Assembly (NCBI GenBank): GCA_020744425.1
Contig: JAGMUV010000049.1
Span: 62,001-126,000 of the forward strand
From: Dactylonectria macrodidyma
Taxonomy: Eukaryota; Ascomycota; Sordariomycetes; Hypocreales; Nectriaceae
Length of the DNA stretch: 64,000 bases
Reading direction: 5' to 3'
Below are positions 43,529 through 54,484 of this stretch, piece after piece. Numbering within the stretch: position 1 is the stretch's first letter; the number at the start of each line of letters is the position of its first letter. The notes below the pieces were generated by a model. The model saw nothing but the letters and a program-made list of their open reading frames with translations. It searched no databases and was not told where the DNA came from. Both the position numbers and the translations under genes were made by a program.

Positions 43529-44541
43529 ATAGAGTGATCAATAAAAACTCGGGCGGAACTCGCCTGGATTGGCTTCGAAAGCAACCAGTTTTGTAGGGAC
43601 CAATTTAGTCAATGGTGCAGATTTGTCGGTACTGAGCCGTACATTGCTCTAAACATAGGAACTGGTGAGACGTTATTGTTTGTGTCGGATTTGACGTCAT
43701 TTATGCTAACTGTTGCGTGGGCACTCTTGACGAAGGTGAGCAAGAGAAAGCACCAGACATGGTAGCCTTTGCTGGCAGGTTTAATCAGCCTGGGTGTTGG
43801 GATGAGTACTACAGCTCTTCTGAAAACAGCTACTACGCCAACCGAGCCTGAGCTACCAACAATACAATGCATCTACCAGCAAGACTGCTCTTTCATGAGC
43901 TTGCAGAGCAGCCTGGGAAGGCGCTAGACTCAACCTGCATTACAGACACTGCTATGCCCGTACCGCCGTACAGCCTAGCAGGCTTGCAGGCTCTTAAGGA
44001 CCTTACAATCTTACTACAATCTTCAACAGCAACCTAGCCTTTAGCCCTTCAGCCAAGCTAGACCCTCTATCAATAGTCTCTAAGAGAGCTTTAAAGTTAA
44101 TAATAGAAAACCTTAAGATAAACTGTAATACTGCAGGACTAGAGACCTGGAATTGAGAAAGAATCTAGAAGTAAATAACAAGCTGAAGTTATCGATCCCT
44201 TAAATAAAGAAGGATAACATACTTAAACTTTATGCTGCTTGTACTTACTGGTTTTTTATCCCTAGAGGGTTTTCCAGTAAGAAGGCTTGATATACGAGAT
44301 ATTTAGTGTTTAAAGGCAGCTGGCAGACTATAGCACAGTGGGGATGGAAAGATGTAGGCTACAGTCGACCTAGCCTCTCAAGAAGACCTATTGCCTCGTA
44401 TATATCAGCAACCGGAATAGCCAGGTAGACTCTCGCACGCCACATGCCCCCAGGGAGGCTGGAGCGCCTCGCGCTCCCTTGGCGTTAAATATAACTCACT
44501 TACTACGCCAACCTGTGACGCCAAAATGGACACGAAGACCA
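43529..44541. other. Intergenic, partly AT-rich, no recognised gene
   Basis: AT-rich DNA rich in CTAG/TTAG words around 43980-44260, suggesting old repeat remnants. No open frame with motifs. Confidence 0.5.
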
Positions 44542-45085
44542 ACTGTTGCGTTTGACAGCTACGGCAAAAGTGGAATGAACACTCCGCTAATGCGTAGTGT
44601 TATGATAGCCTATATTATGTGACACCAACACAATGTCTATTTCATCCCCTACTTATGGTTTAAGCACTTCAGTCACGTATCGTAATTAGTGCAAAGGGCT
44701 GAATTTCCGCCAATGTCAAGTATTAGGCCCTTGGTACCGAGTTGTGGGGAGCATTGCAGGTATTACCTAGAGCAGATGACGAAAGAGGATTCTACCAAAA
44801 AGGCTTATCAATGGGCAAAAGCACTCAAGCTTCTAGACTCCTCCGTTAACCTCATCTTCCGTGGAAAAGAGACCATTAATGGCTGGGATTCTCATGTGCT
44901 AAAGGAGTGCATTACCTATAATGTCCACGTATTGGACAATGAGGGCTGCCTTATTGAAATTCACAACATACATTTCCACACTGCATCCAATGATAATGTA
45001 TATGTCACATAATATAGGCTATCATAACACTCCGCATTAGCGGAGTGTTCATTCCACTTTTGCCGTAGCCGTCAAATGCAACAGT
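44542..45085. mobile_element. MITE-like element with 83-bp terminal inverted repeats
   Basis: A 544-bp unit. The left repeat 44542-44624 and right repeat 45003-45085 are each 83 bp and differ at only about five positions. They start ACTGTTGC, contain CTACGGCAAAAGTGGAATG and ACTCCGCTAATGCG, and end TATTATGTGACA. No unambiguous target duplication was seen. The interior encodes a 107-codon open frame (44689-45012) that runs into the right repeat; its product (HVLKECITYNVHVLDNEGC and similar) matches nothing I recognise and may be chance. A partial third copy of the repeat lies at 45636-45677. Confidence 0.8.
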
Positions 45086-47337
45086 ATAGAACGCCGTCGG
45101 TGATTTGTTTGACGACTTGTGTCGACGATCCACCGATGTCGTACCGGAGTACAAATTTTTTTTCTGCATGGCCTCGTCGCCGCAGGCAGCAGAGCAAGCC
45201 ATCCAGCTTACCGGTGCCCTCATCAATCACGTATAAGTCGAGAATAAGAGTCCTGCTGGAACAAGGAAGTAGAAAATTTCCTTCGACGAGTGGAACGTTT
45301 GGGATTCCAAACGAGGTTCTGGAAGAAAGGGGTCTTAAGAAAAGTAAATTCAATCCTATCTGTTAGTTCTCCGGTTACATGCTGGCCAAACCAGATAAAC
45401 TTCACCATATGCTCTCGCTGCGGCAGTCTAGCTCAATATATTTGTACGCCAGACCAAGTATATCGGCATGGCCAATGTCGCTGAGTCCGTAAACCTCATC
45501 TCGCCTCTAATAGCCACCACGGGTGGAATCATCAAGCATAACACCTAGTGGCCTTGGCTCTGCTTTTGTAGGTAGATTCCTGGGCTCACGCCTGTTGTTA
45601 ACGTCCTGTCACTTTCAAAATATGAGTCTGTACTGCACTACGCATTAGCGGAGTGTGCATTCCACTCTTGCCGCAACTGGTGATTATTTGGCACGTTCAG
45701 TCGAGCGAAGATGAGGACCAACAAAGCCCGAGTGGATTCGAGCCAAGTCAACAGGCCTTGGCCGGATGTTAGCGCATAGACGAACGATGAGGACATCGTG
45801 TCTCTCGTAACTCTCGATGTTGGCGAGACATCTAGCTTCTTGACGAAGCTAGATGGAATTCCGTGCGCTACTGAAGTTGATGTTTACACGGTAACTGGCC
45901 CAACCGTAGCCAGCATTACCACGGCCGAAAAGACTGAAGTTGGCATAAAGGAGAGCCAATGGGTGGCACGGTGCTTCTATAATTATCCAATAGCCTCGAT
46001 TACGATGTTGAGGTGGAAGCCATGCCTAAGACGCCGCGCTCAAATTAGTAGGGCAATGCTAGCAGAATATTAAGACGACTTGATTGATCATCTTTCATCT
46101 TGTGGTGCAGATAAATGTTAAGTCTGGAATTTATCGAACCATGAACTGTCTGCCGAAGAAGGAAGCGCGAGGGTTCTGTTTATTGAAGCGCGGCCGCATA
46201 ATTCATTAAGCAGTAAGTCCCTTAATTCCTCTTTTTCTGGACGGAAGTACTACAGCTTAATTTTGCCCACAATGTTAGGGGTGTCGCCGATGATGACATC
46301 GCTGACTTTCCCCTCGGCGAGGCAGCCGACGATAGAAACGGTGCGTAAGTACGGCATGGCTAACGAAAGTCAGAGACAATGAGTGATTTTGCATAATATC
46401 GGACAGGATGGATTTGCAGGAACAGCTTCGTGACGATAGAATGTCTTGTCCTCCCTTCTTTCTAGTCGGTAGGAAAGCTAGCTATAATCTTAGGGATCTG
46501 AAGGATCCGGCTGATCCGAGCTGCTGAGGACTATGTAGGTTTGAGGTATTTGTCTGACACATAAACTTATAGCCAGACTGATGAGGACTGATGAGGACTG
46601 ATGAGTTAGTTATTTGGCTATCTTTTTACTTCTTGGCCACACTTGTCTACGGTCTCTTGGAAAGTGTACTCGCCATGAGAATATTGCAGTAGACTGCCAT
46701 TCATATATGTAGGGGACATCGCGAAATGGTGGTAGGCTTGCGACGCCCTGCTGGGACCAGCTATGTGGGCCTGATAACATGTGTTGGATCCGCGGCTGAA
46801 AGGCGAGGGGGGCATGTTGATGATTTTGCAAACCTCTAGACAAAGCCTCACGCCTCAGCTTGTAGCACAAGATCTAGGCACTTATCATTTGTTATAGCAT
46901 GCCTGCCATTTAGTCGAATATTAACTTGAATGACATTACGAACCCAATAAAGCTCAGGCTAGCAGCATACTACTCACGCGATCCTAAGACAGCCAAGGCT
47001 TTCCCCACGAAACCTTGACTTATCGTTTCAACATATATCGTTGCTGGGCACTATCCTCAGCCTCACAGATGTAGTTAAATTTACTTAGTATCTGGAAGAT
47101 ACTCAAAGTAAAATATAGGTTCATTCAACAGCTATATATCTTTCGTAGGGCAATCTAGGTGACATCGTATGTATGAGGTTTTAACACTTGACCAATAGTG
47201 TGCGGTATAGTCCACGTAATAAGATCAAAGGAGATAATATAGGAATAATCAATGCGTCTATCCCACAGAATTCTGTTGAAACATGACGATAAAGGCAAAG
47301 GTCTCTTTAGCCACTCGATCTCCAAGAGCGAATTGCC
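45086..47337. other. Gene-poor region with short unassigned frames
   Basis: Several short open frames (45072-45353 minus, 45076-45366 plus, 45798-46073 plus, 46610-46870 minus) lack motifs, and I could not join them into a gene. A triple tandem GACTGATGAG lies at about 46578-46607. Otherwise nothing is supported. Confidence 0.45.
45636..45677 (-). repeat. Partial third copy of the MITE inverted repeat
   Basis: About 42 bp (CACTACGCATTAGCGGAGTG, then GCATTCCACTCTTGCCGCAA) in the same orientation as the right repeat of the 44542-45085 element. The inner part beyond GTAGTG is lost. It marks a second, degraded or solo end. Confidence 0.75.
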
Positions 47338-49137
47338 TTACAGGCGACTCGTTTTCTCAACGCTGCTACTAATCCACTCCTCCAACTTCTGCTGGTTTCG
47401 GGGGACAAACCGAACCTTGAAGGGCTTTGGCTGGGTAACCATGCTTGTCGGAACCGAGTTACACTCGATGGTATCCAAAATTGGCCGGCTCTTAGGATCA
47501 GTCGTTTCGCGGATGTGGAACGCGAGGACTAATCGACTGAAGATAGCATACAACTCACGGTTCGCAAGATGGGCACCGGCGCACATGCGGGTCCCTGCAC
47601 CATAGCCATAGTGTTGTGTGCCAGCACCAGCCTCATCGATTCCAAGGAATCGTTCTGGCATAAATTCCATGGGCTTCAAAAAGTGGTCTGCGTCATGGTT
47701 GGCCGCCCACATGTTCTGTTCCGATTAGCTATAGCCCGTGAAATAACAGACTCTACAGCCAGTTTCAACTCACCAAGAGAAATGGAGTACCCGCCGGGAT
47801 AGTTGCACCCTTGTAGTTGATGTCTTTGACGCTTTGCCGATTGAAAGACAGGTTTAAGGTTGACCAGAAACGAAGAACCTCTTTGACGAAGGCTTTCATA
47901 TATTCGCTCTTCTCCTCAAGCAGGCAAGCATGCCAAGGGTCTTCATCGGGATATGACTTGATGATCTCTTCGTAGAGCCGTGCTTGTAACTCTTGACCAT
48001 GGGCTGAAGATAGATAAGCGATTGTCATGTTGATGTTTCCTGGAAGCGTGTCTAGTCCAGCAGCAACCATGGTAAGGCAGATTGACTTGAGCTCATCTAT
48101 GCGAAGTGAGAAATTAGCTATGGACATGCCCCCGTTAACCCTGTGAGCAGTGACTTACTGTCGTTGAGCCGTGCGTCGGGATTCTTCAAAACATTGCCAG
48201 CAATGCATGGGTTGTCCGTGCCATTTGCAATACGTTCCTTCAATCGATCAAAAAATGAGAGAATGTATTCGTCTCGACGACCGCGAAACTTGATGGCGTT
48301 CGCTTTGAACCCCGGCCATAGTCGAAGTATTGGCACGTAATCCTGCCAATTATGCGCAATGCCACGAATATTTCCAAGCTCTCGCTCGACAGTGACGACC
48401 TCGTTTAGAGTGTGGTCGCGAACCGTCCCGTCCAGTCGGATACCGTAGTTCAGTGTAAGGCTGATGTTGAGTGAGAACCGTTGGAAGTATCCGTTCGGGT
48501 CAATGTCCTTGCCGAACTGTAGATTTTTTAGCAGTTCATTAATGCTGGTCGTGGACTCCAAGTCAATGAATGGGAGATAGGTCTGTACGGCTTGGCGGTT
48601 GAGAGCTGTAGCAGCTGCTTTTCTCGCCCGTTTCACGGATTCGTTCCAAGGGGATGTGCCCAGAGTAAAAACTCCTTGCGTTTCAGACACAACATCATGG
48701 AATGTCCAGAACTTGGGACGCGAGATGAGCGCTGATTGGTTCTTTATCCACAGCTCCTTAACCGCCTCGAACGAGTTTGCATAGATGAATCGCTTGATTT
48801 CAGAGCGTTAGAGTCAATTTTCCCAAGTGAATTACGGGGCAAAAGGTTCAGATAAGCTATGACGAACCCTATTTCCAAGACGAGCTTGAAAAACATCTCC
48901 GTATGTCTTGGACAAGCGTGCGCAGTTTCGTGCATGGTGTTTGCCGAGTAGAAAAAGACTGCCGAACATAGGAACCCCTGGGAGTTCCGGGAGGCCCTTA
49001 ATCTTGGGAATGTCGGTTTGATTCGCTAGTTTTATGGCGACTACAACAATGGATGCAATCAGAAAGAATGCCAAAGCGGGATGGCCCTCTACGGGAGCAA
49101 GAATGCTCTGGATAAGAGGGGAAGTTGAAGAACCCAT
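47338..49137 (-). CDS. CYP504-like cytochrome P450 (phenylacetate 2-hydroxylase family)
   Basis: P450 of 534 residues. Exons are 49137-48868, 48792-48159, 48096-47774 and 47715-47338, with an exact codon sum. An N-terminal membrane anchor (ALAFFLIASIVVVAIKLA) precedes IKGLPELPGVPMFGSL. Diagnostic blocks are GVFTLGTSPWNESVKRARKAAATALNRQAVQTYLP, the I-helix MVAAGLDTLPGN, EVLRFW, MPERFLG and the heme loop YGAGTRMCAGAHLANRELY. Tyr at the first position of FxxGxRxCxG and the HLANRELY tail match the fungal phenylacetate hydroxylase group (PhacA of Aspergillus nidulans, CYP504). The likely reaction is ortho-hydroxylation of phenylacetate or a substituted arylacetate; the exact substrate is inferred. 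It is divergent from the dehydrogenase at 49654. Confidence 0.88.
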
Positions 49138-49653
49138 GATCAAGAAGACTTTGTTAGACTCTGGGTATATTGTCTGTTGTGCCACCCTCAGACTAAGCCT
49201 TGTCCTTAAGTATTAATGTACCTATTTGTGTTTCGTAATACTCGACAGCAAGCGTGGACACTTCCAGCCACGAGATCGTCATGGCCATCTTCATCTCCAG
49301 CCTCCCCCAAGTTGGAGAAGGCTCTCCAACATGGGAAAGGTAACCCCAAGTTGGAGAGGGCTCTCCAGCATGGAAACGGTAAGCTTGTGGATGTTCCAAA
49401 AAAAAATAGAGCTGCTCGCCTCTGTGGAGGTAGTTACCCCAATCTCTCGGCGTCTCCAATGTTGCGACAATAGGCAATTCTGGTAGATAGAAGAGCTTCC
49501 CTAATGCCGCATTTTGTGCCATTTGTCATCCTACTGGTCGATGTTTTAGACTCAACTACGTGTCTCTCTGTTACCCTTACAAAATTCAATCCTACAATAT
49601 TCAATTATAAGCGATTCACCCTCTATACAACACATAGCTCGTTAACTGCAATC
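49138..49653. promoter_or_regulatory. Divergent promoter with duplicated dyad, P450 / dehydrogenase
   Basis: 516 bp between two divergent starts. A 39-bp unit is repeated in tandem (about 49304-49342 and 49343-49381). Each copy contains CCCCAAGTTGGAG (49305-49317, 49344-49356), and also TTGGAGA with an inverted TCTCCA a few bases on. A third partial copy (ACCCCAATCTC) is at about 49435-49446. The symmetry and central position suggest a shared operator. Confidence 0.65.
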
Positions 49654-50709
49654 ATGACCGACTCCAAGATTCGTCTCGCCATACTAGATGACTATTTTGG
49701 CATCGCAGCTGAGAAATTTGTCCATCTCGATTCCAGGGTAGAAGTGCATTGCTTTCCCGACACTTTAGGTCCCGATTCAGAGGAAAGGTTGATAAAGCAA
49801 CTCCAGCCGTATCATGTTATATCCACCATGAGAGAGCGCACTCCCCTATCGGGAGCCGTTATTCGCTCGCTTGCGAATCTGAGACTCGTCCTCACTACGG
49901 GGATGAAGAACGCATCCATTGACATGGATGCATGTGCTGAGCGCGGAATCATCGTTACCGGTGCCAAAGGCATTGGCAAAAGTGGACAGCTCGGTCAGCC
50001 GAGTTCGCTCGATTCTACGTTGCAACATACGTGGGCCCTCATACTGGGTATTGCCCGTAACATTGCCCGTGATGATGCAACGCTCAAGTCACAACGCGGC
50101 TGGCAAACTTCCCCCGCAATTGGCTTGACCAGAAAGACTCTGGGATTGCTCGGGCTGGGCAAGTTGGGGGCAGACGCTGCTCGTGTTGGTGCGACTGTCT
50201 TTGGAATGAAGATTGTCGCCTGGTCGAAGAACCTCACGCAAGAACAAGCTGATGAGAAAGCACGCGCATTCGGCCTCCCAGATGGATCTTTCAAGGTGGC
50301 AGCGAGCAAAGAGGACCTTTTTCGAGCCTCTGACGTCTTGAGCATTCATCATGTTCTCTCCGACCGAAGCAAACACATTGTGGGCGCTAAAGAGCTTGAA
50401 TTGATGAAGCCTACATCGTTTCTAGTAAACACATCGCGGGCGCAATTGGTCAATGAGGGGGCGCTTTTAGCTACGCTGAAAGAGGGGAAGATCAGGGGTG
50501 CAGCGATTGATGTCTATAATGTCGAACCCCTTGAAGAGGATAGCGAGTGGACGACAACAGCTTGGGGTCAAGATGGGAAGAGCGAGGTGTTGTTGAGTCC
50601 TCACATGGGCTATGTAGAGGAGGGTGTCATGCATAGATGGTATGAGGATACAGTTAAAACCCTCGAAAAGTGGCTGGACGGACAGGAGCTGGACACGAAG
50701 TTGACATAA
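49654..50709 (+). CDS. D-2-hydroxyacid dehydrogenase family protein
   Basis: NAD(P)-dependent enzyme of 351 residues without introns, interconverting 2-oxo acids and D-2-hydroxy acids. The start at MTDSKIRLAILDDYF is the first ATG that gives the normal N-terminal catalytic domain; the open frame upstream is 5' leader. Motifs: TTGMKNASID, the nucleotide-binding GLLGLGKLGADAARVG, the catalytic Arg region VNTSRAQLVNEGAL, the Glu in AAIDVYNVEPL, and the His in SPHMGYVEE. It belongs to the fungal D-isomer dehydrogenase group with a short catalytic domain. In this context phenylpyruvate or hydroxyphenylpyruvate type substrates are conceivable, but this is inference. Confidence 0.9.
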   Translation: MTDSKIRLAILDDYFGIAAEKFVHLDSRVEVHCFPDTLGPDSEERLIKQLQPYHVISTMRERTPLSGAVIRSLANLRLVLTTGMKNASIDMDACAERGIIVTGAKGIGKSGQLGQPSSLDSTLQHTWALILGIARNIARDDATLKSQRGWQTSPAIGLTRKTLGLLGLGKLGADAARVGATVFGMKIVAWSKNLTQEQADEKARAFGLPDGSFKVAASKEDLFRASDVLSIHHVLSDRSKHIVGAKELELMKPTSFLVNTSRAQLVNEGALLATLKEGKIRGAAIDVYNVEPLEEDSEWTTTAWGQDGKSEVLLSPHMGYVEEGVMHRWYEDTVKTLEKWLDGQELDTKLT

Positions 50710-50966
50710 TAAAGATTAGATAAGGTTATTTGGCACATAATTAAAAATAACTCGACGCTTCTTACAGTGTATCGTGGTTTTTATGGTGATATGCTCGCTT
50801 TCTCAGTACTCGAAAGTAGATTAAAGCAACCCAATAGGAGAAACACGATAATTTTCATGCAATTTGAGGCATCGTGTAACAACTCGCGGTTTATTATACT
50901 TCTCTCTTGTCATATGGCTCTCTATTTCAAACTTCGATTCCAAGTTCGTGGTTTTCGCGCGAAGAC

Positions 50967-51713
50967 CTACTGATCTGTTTCGTCTGATAGTAAGGAGTGC
51001 AGAAGGCTGGCCCCTTGGACCGCCAAATTTAGACAATCGTCTGCTAGACCATGACACCAAGCGTCGCCACCCTCAGCATCTCCCAATGCATTAAGAAATA
51101 TCCGAAGGTAAGAGGCGTGTAGCAAAACCCTCACAAGGTTTGAGCATCGCTGACCGAGGTGGAACAGAAAAACCTTCCGCAAATCGCCGTACAGATCCCC
51201 GACAGACAAATCAGAACCGCACTGCGGCGCCCACCAGGGTAGCCTATCCACAGGCTCATGCCAGTTGTTACAACTTGTCCGTCTCTCCAGGCAATAAAAC
51301 GGCATCCATCTAGCACATCGAAAAAAGACGCATATTTGACAGTACTGCTCCTGTCTGGCATGCTGCTCGGTCTGGTCGCAAACGAGGGTGTAATAATGTA
51401 GAACAAAGCGTTCACGCAGCTCAAGCAATAGTTGGCTCAGAACCCCGTCTGCTTCTTGGACCGTCTCTTCCGTCAGCGTCGTGGGCATCACTCCCCAAGG
51501 CTTATTCCCGGGGCTGGCTGGGTTAAGCGATCGCAGCCACCGCAATATGTTCATGCGCTGTGTGATGACTTGCCTGACTGCAGTATCTGGGAAAATGATG
51601 AAGCGATTTCGGGGGTTATCGGCATTGCTGCTCCTTTCATTTAAAGGTCCAGCACGTTGTGCGCTGCTTGAGCCGAAATGACAAGAGCAGGTTGTTTGAT
51701 CCGTCAGCTGCAT
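50967..51713 (-). CDS. Hypothetical protein, unassigned
   Basis: An uninterrupted frame of about 248 codons from ATG at 51713. It is Cys- and Trp-rich in the middle (QYCQICVFFRCARWMPFYCLERR) with amphipathic Leu-rich segments near the C-terminus. No signal peptide and no domain that I recognise. Helical, Leu/His-rich composition with VLSQLLLELRERF recalls the middle region of fungal transcription factors, so it could be a fragment of one lacking its DNA-binding domain. Its flank (51793-51804) has a run of 12 G. Confidence 0.4.
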   Translation of the reverse strand: MQLTDQTTCSCHFGSSSAQRAGPLNERSSNADNPRNRFIIFPDTAVRQVITQRMNILRWLRSLNPASPGNKPWGVMPTTLTEETVQEADGVLSQLLLELRERFVLHYYTLVCDQTEQHARQEQYCQICVFFRCARWMPFYCLERRTSCNNWHEPVDRLPWWAPQCGSDLSVGDLYGDLRKVFLFHLGQRCSNLVRVLLHASYLRIFLNALGDAEGGDAWCHGLADDCLNLAVQGASLLHSLLSDETDQ

Positions 51714-51999
51714 TATTGACAATGCATTTATGCCCAAGGAGGTTGATAAACTAGCTAGGATAAGTTCCTTTGGTTCAGATGCGAGAGCAAAAGGGGGGGG
51801 GGGGTTACCTCATTGTGTGAGGCGCCCAATTGGATTTTTGATGGCTGCAATAGACTGGGGTAGAATTAAGGAAGCCCTGAAGGGGAAAAGAGGAGCAGTA
51901 TTCCCACTTTTCATACTCAGCTGCCGATGGAATATGGGCTTACACCCTTCAAGGATTTTAGAGTTTATCGTTCTCGAAGAGATACACAGATATCCTAGC

Positions 52000-52138
52000 C
52001 TTAGTCAGATGACTAGAAAACCCCTCTCGAGAAAAGAGGGGGTCGGAGGCATCCTGGATCAAGACAATCACCACCTTTGGGCTCCACATTGTATTGATCC
52101 CTATCAGCCTGATCGAATTGACCGTATCGCATCCAACA
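52000..52138. repeat. Diverged duplicate, copy 1
   Basis: Begins CCTTAGTCAGATGAC, contains the hairpin-forming CTCTCGAGAAAAGAGGGGG and ends ATCCAACATAT. It is clearly related to 52706-52857 with numerous substitutions and small indels. Confidence 0.7.
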
Positions 52139-52421
52139 TATCTCTCTAGCAAAGGCGTCTCGATCTTATCTTTGGGGCTTGTATAGTAGTCAACGTGGCG
52201 CTTGACACAGCCGTCACAACTCTTGAAATGTACATCCGTATCTACAACAAATCGCAGGATACTCAACCGATTTTTCTTAGATTGTGATTGGGTGACGTTG
52301 GCGGATGCCATTTTCTCCAATTTGGAGGCATGGAGATTGACGAGAGCTCTGTAAGAAAATTGGAGACATCGGATAAGCTGACATAAACCCTCCTAGAGTT
52401 ATTATATTATAATACGTATAC

Positions 52422-52705
52422 TGTTGGATGGTGACCCTGTATTACGAAACCTCTGATAGATCGATATCCTGACCTTATGTTAGAATGTGGCTGTGTAATG
52501 CATCAAGGAGGTTATTCAGGTATCAGAATACTGGGATATCTGCATCTATGACTGAAGATGATGATAAAACCCCGCTTCAGAGGAAGTGGAGACGAGAGTA
52601 AACGAGAACAAGAACATCAAGAACAACCAAACATATCATCAAGAATTGATCTACATTTATCTGGCTATCCCGAATCTTCACTAAAGACACACCGCGTATC
52701 CAACA
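52422..52705. repeat. Possible solo LTR (TGTTGGAT ... ATCCAACA)
   Basis: A 284-bp segment that starts TGTTGGAT and ends ATCCAACA, the terminal form common in Ty1/copia-type long terminal repeats. It has A-rich interior sequence (GAACAAGAACATCAAGAACA). No matching 5-bp target duplication (flanks GTATAC and CCTTA) and no second LTR or retrotransposon gene are visible, so the call is tentative. Confidence 0.4.
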
Positions 52706-52857
52706 CCTTAGTCAGAGGGGGTGTCAGATGACATAAAACCTCTCTCGAGAAAAGAGGGGGTAGCGAGGATCCTAGATCAATACAATCATGATTTTGAGGC
52801 TCCACACTCTATTGAGCCTTAATCCCTTGTGTTGAATGTGCCGTACGCTATCCAACA
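52706..52857. repeat. Diverged duplicate, copy 2
   Basis: Second copy of the 52000-52138 sequence, directly adjoining the possible LTR. It retains CTCTCGAGAAAAGAGGGGG and the ATCCAACATAT end. Confidence 0.7.
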
Positions 52858-53042
52858 TATACTTATAAAGTTTTAACTAGTAGTGACGATTTGACCACCC
52901 TGAGCAGACAGCAAACGTGTTAAGGAGTTGCTTTGTAGTCTAGATATCTAGAAGTACAGGGTAGTGAGCAATGTAGGTCACAATCTGATAATGTGTAAAA
53001 GTGGGGGCGTCATGGTTCTGCAGTATTGGGGAAGATCAACCT

Positions 53043-53055
53043 CTCCAATTTGGAG
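53043..53055. promoter_or_regulatory. Dyad CTCCAATTTGGAG upstream of the CMD gene
   Basis: Perfect dyad about 180 bp upstream of the start at 53235. The same 13-mer is at 52315-52327, and related dyads occur at 49305, 49344 and 59404. Candidate regulator site. Confidence 0.5.
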
Positions 53056-53234
53056 TCATTAGTAAAGCCAGCCAATTTATACTTTTCTTTGGGAGGCCGC
53101 TCGGATAACAGACATTACTTTATGACACTTTGAGCGTTTATGCCGCGTTGAACCAGGCTTTTTTCCGTCTTACTCCGTACTCTTCAGTTACATCATCATC
53201 TTTCAGTTGAAACACGCTCTCATTGCCAGCAAAG

Positions 53235-53827
53235 ATGTCCTCGCAGCCAAAAGAAACTAGCCATGCAACGAGTCTGTTCGAGGACGGCCTCAAAAACCGT
53301 CGCAAGGTGGTCGGGGGTGCTTATGTTGACCTCGCCCTCCGTAACGGATCAACTGAGTTTGCTTACCCCAATCAACAGTTGGTGACCGAGTGAGTCGTAC
53401 CAGAAGGACCTCGATCCAGTTTGACAATTAACAAGTCTGACCACCGTATGTTAGATGGTGCTGGGGCAATATCTGGTCTAGACCAGGCCTGAGTTTTAAA
53501 CAACGCAGCCTCTTAAGTCCGTGCTATGAAGTATTCCCGAGAAGTGCTCTCAGAATTACGGAGTTAATGTTAACTGATGTCGTATTAGATATCGGCATGT
53601 TGGTCGCACTAAAGAGTTGGCCTGAATTAGCCATCCACATCCGTGGCGCCATCAACAATGGCCTAACCGAGCTGGAAATCCGCGAGGCACTGCTACAGAC
53701 GTCGATTTATTGCGGTGTCCCGGCCGGCATTGAAGCAACGAAGACAGCCACTAGGGTTATTGATGAAATGGTTGCCAATGGCGAGCACAAGAGAGAAATG
53801 GCTACGGTGTCACCACTGCTAGAATGA
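53235..53827 (+). CDS. Carboxymuconolactone decarboxylase family protein
   Basis: Small helical protein of 151 residues (PF02627). Three exons, 53235-53389, 53455-53516 and 53589-53827, with an exact codon sum. Typical blocks are [80 protein letters not shown]. There is no CxxC pair, so it is not an AhpD-type peroxidase. The classical reaction is gamma-carboxymuconolactone to the beta-ketoadipate enol-lactone, but fungal homologues have varied roles. Within an aromatic-compound cluster a ring-cleavage related function is plausible. Confidence 0.88.
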
Positions 53828-54484
53828 TTTAACGCTAGATTAGGCTGTTGAAATTAGGAAGTTCTCATCAAATAACACCAGATTCTGTCTGTTTTTCTAT
53901 CCCTGTTAGAGGTCAATTCTGACCGGAAACGGGAGGAACAAGCCCTCCACGGCTGCTGTCGACCGCCGTGATACTATTACAAAATTTATCGCTGTGCTCT
54001 TTCAATAGTGTAACCATCTCTGCTGTTCCCTTGGACTAGGCGCTATGCTTAGCTGAAACTCGCAGCCTTTGCTACGTATAGAGCAGCCAATGCCGACAAG
54101 CCGCAGTGTAGATAAAGCCTGGTGTCAGTTTCAAGCATCGTCAATTAGCCCACTACAGGCATTTTCTTTTCCCCCTCTTTTTCTTTCTCTCTTTACAAAA
54201 TTGGGGTATACCATAGTCTACGTGACCTTCCTGTCGTTGAGGCTGACTATGCAAAACTCGGTCTCCCATTCCGGGATTGTGGTCCCCTGCAGTGGCAATG
54301 GATTCGGGGTACGAAAGCATAAAATTGGAGTCAATATTAGAGGCGGGCCCATCATCCGAAGAGCGCTGCTGATAACAACAGAGATAAGAACCTTCCACAT
54401 CTAGATCGCTGGAAAAGATCCCACAACTTCAAACTTCTGGTCCGAAAACCTCAGTTTATTTACACACAAAAACCTCAGTTCGTG
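53828..54484. other. Intergenic, ALDH promoter
   Basis: About 650 bp with no gene. A long pyrimidine-rich tract (TTTTCCCCCTCTTTTTCTTTCTC) lies at about 54165-54195, common in fungal promoters. Confidence 0.5.

Noticed and set aside
45072..45484. Cys-containing frames that might be retrotransposon gag or protease
   Set aside because: No CCHC knuckle, no D(S/T)G protease motif and no reverse transcriptase anywhere nearby.
46578..46607. Repeated CTGATGAG, the conserved core word of hammerhead ribozymes
   Set aside because: It is a simple 10-bp tandem repeat; no downstream GAAA core or closing stems.
54069..54404. 111-codon frame upstream of the aldehyde dehydrogenase
   Set aside because: It arises from a pyrimidine-rich promoter tract and has no family features.
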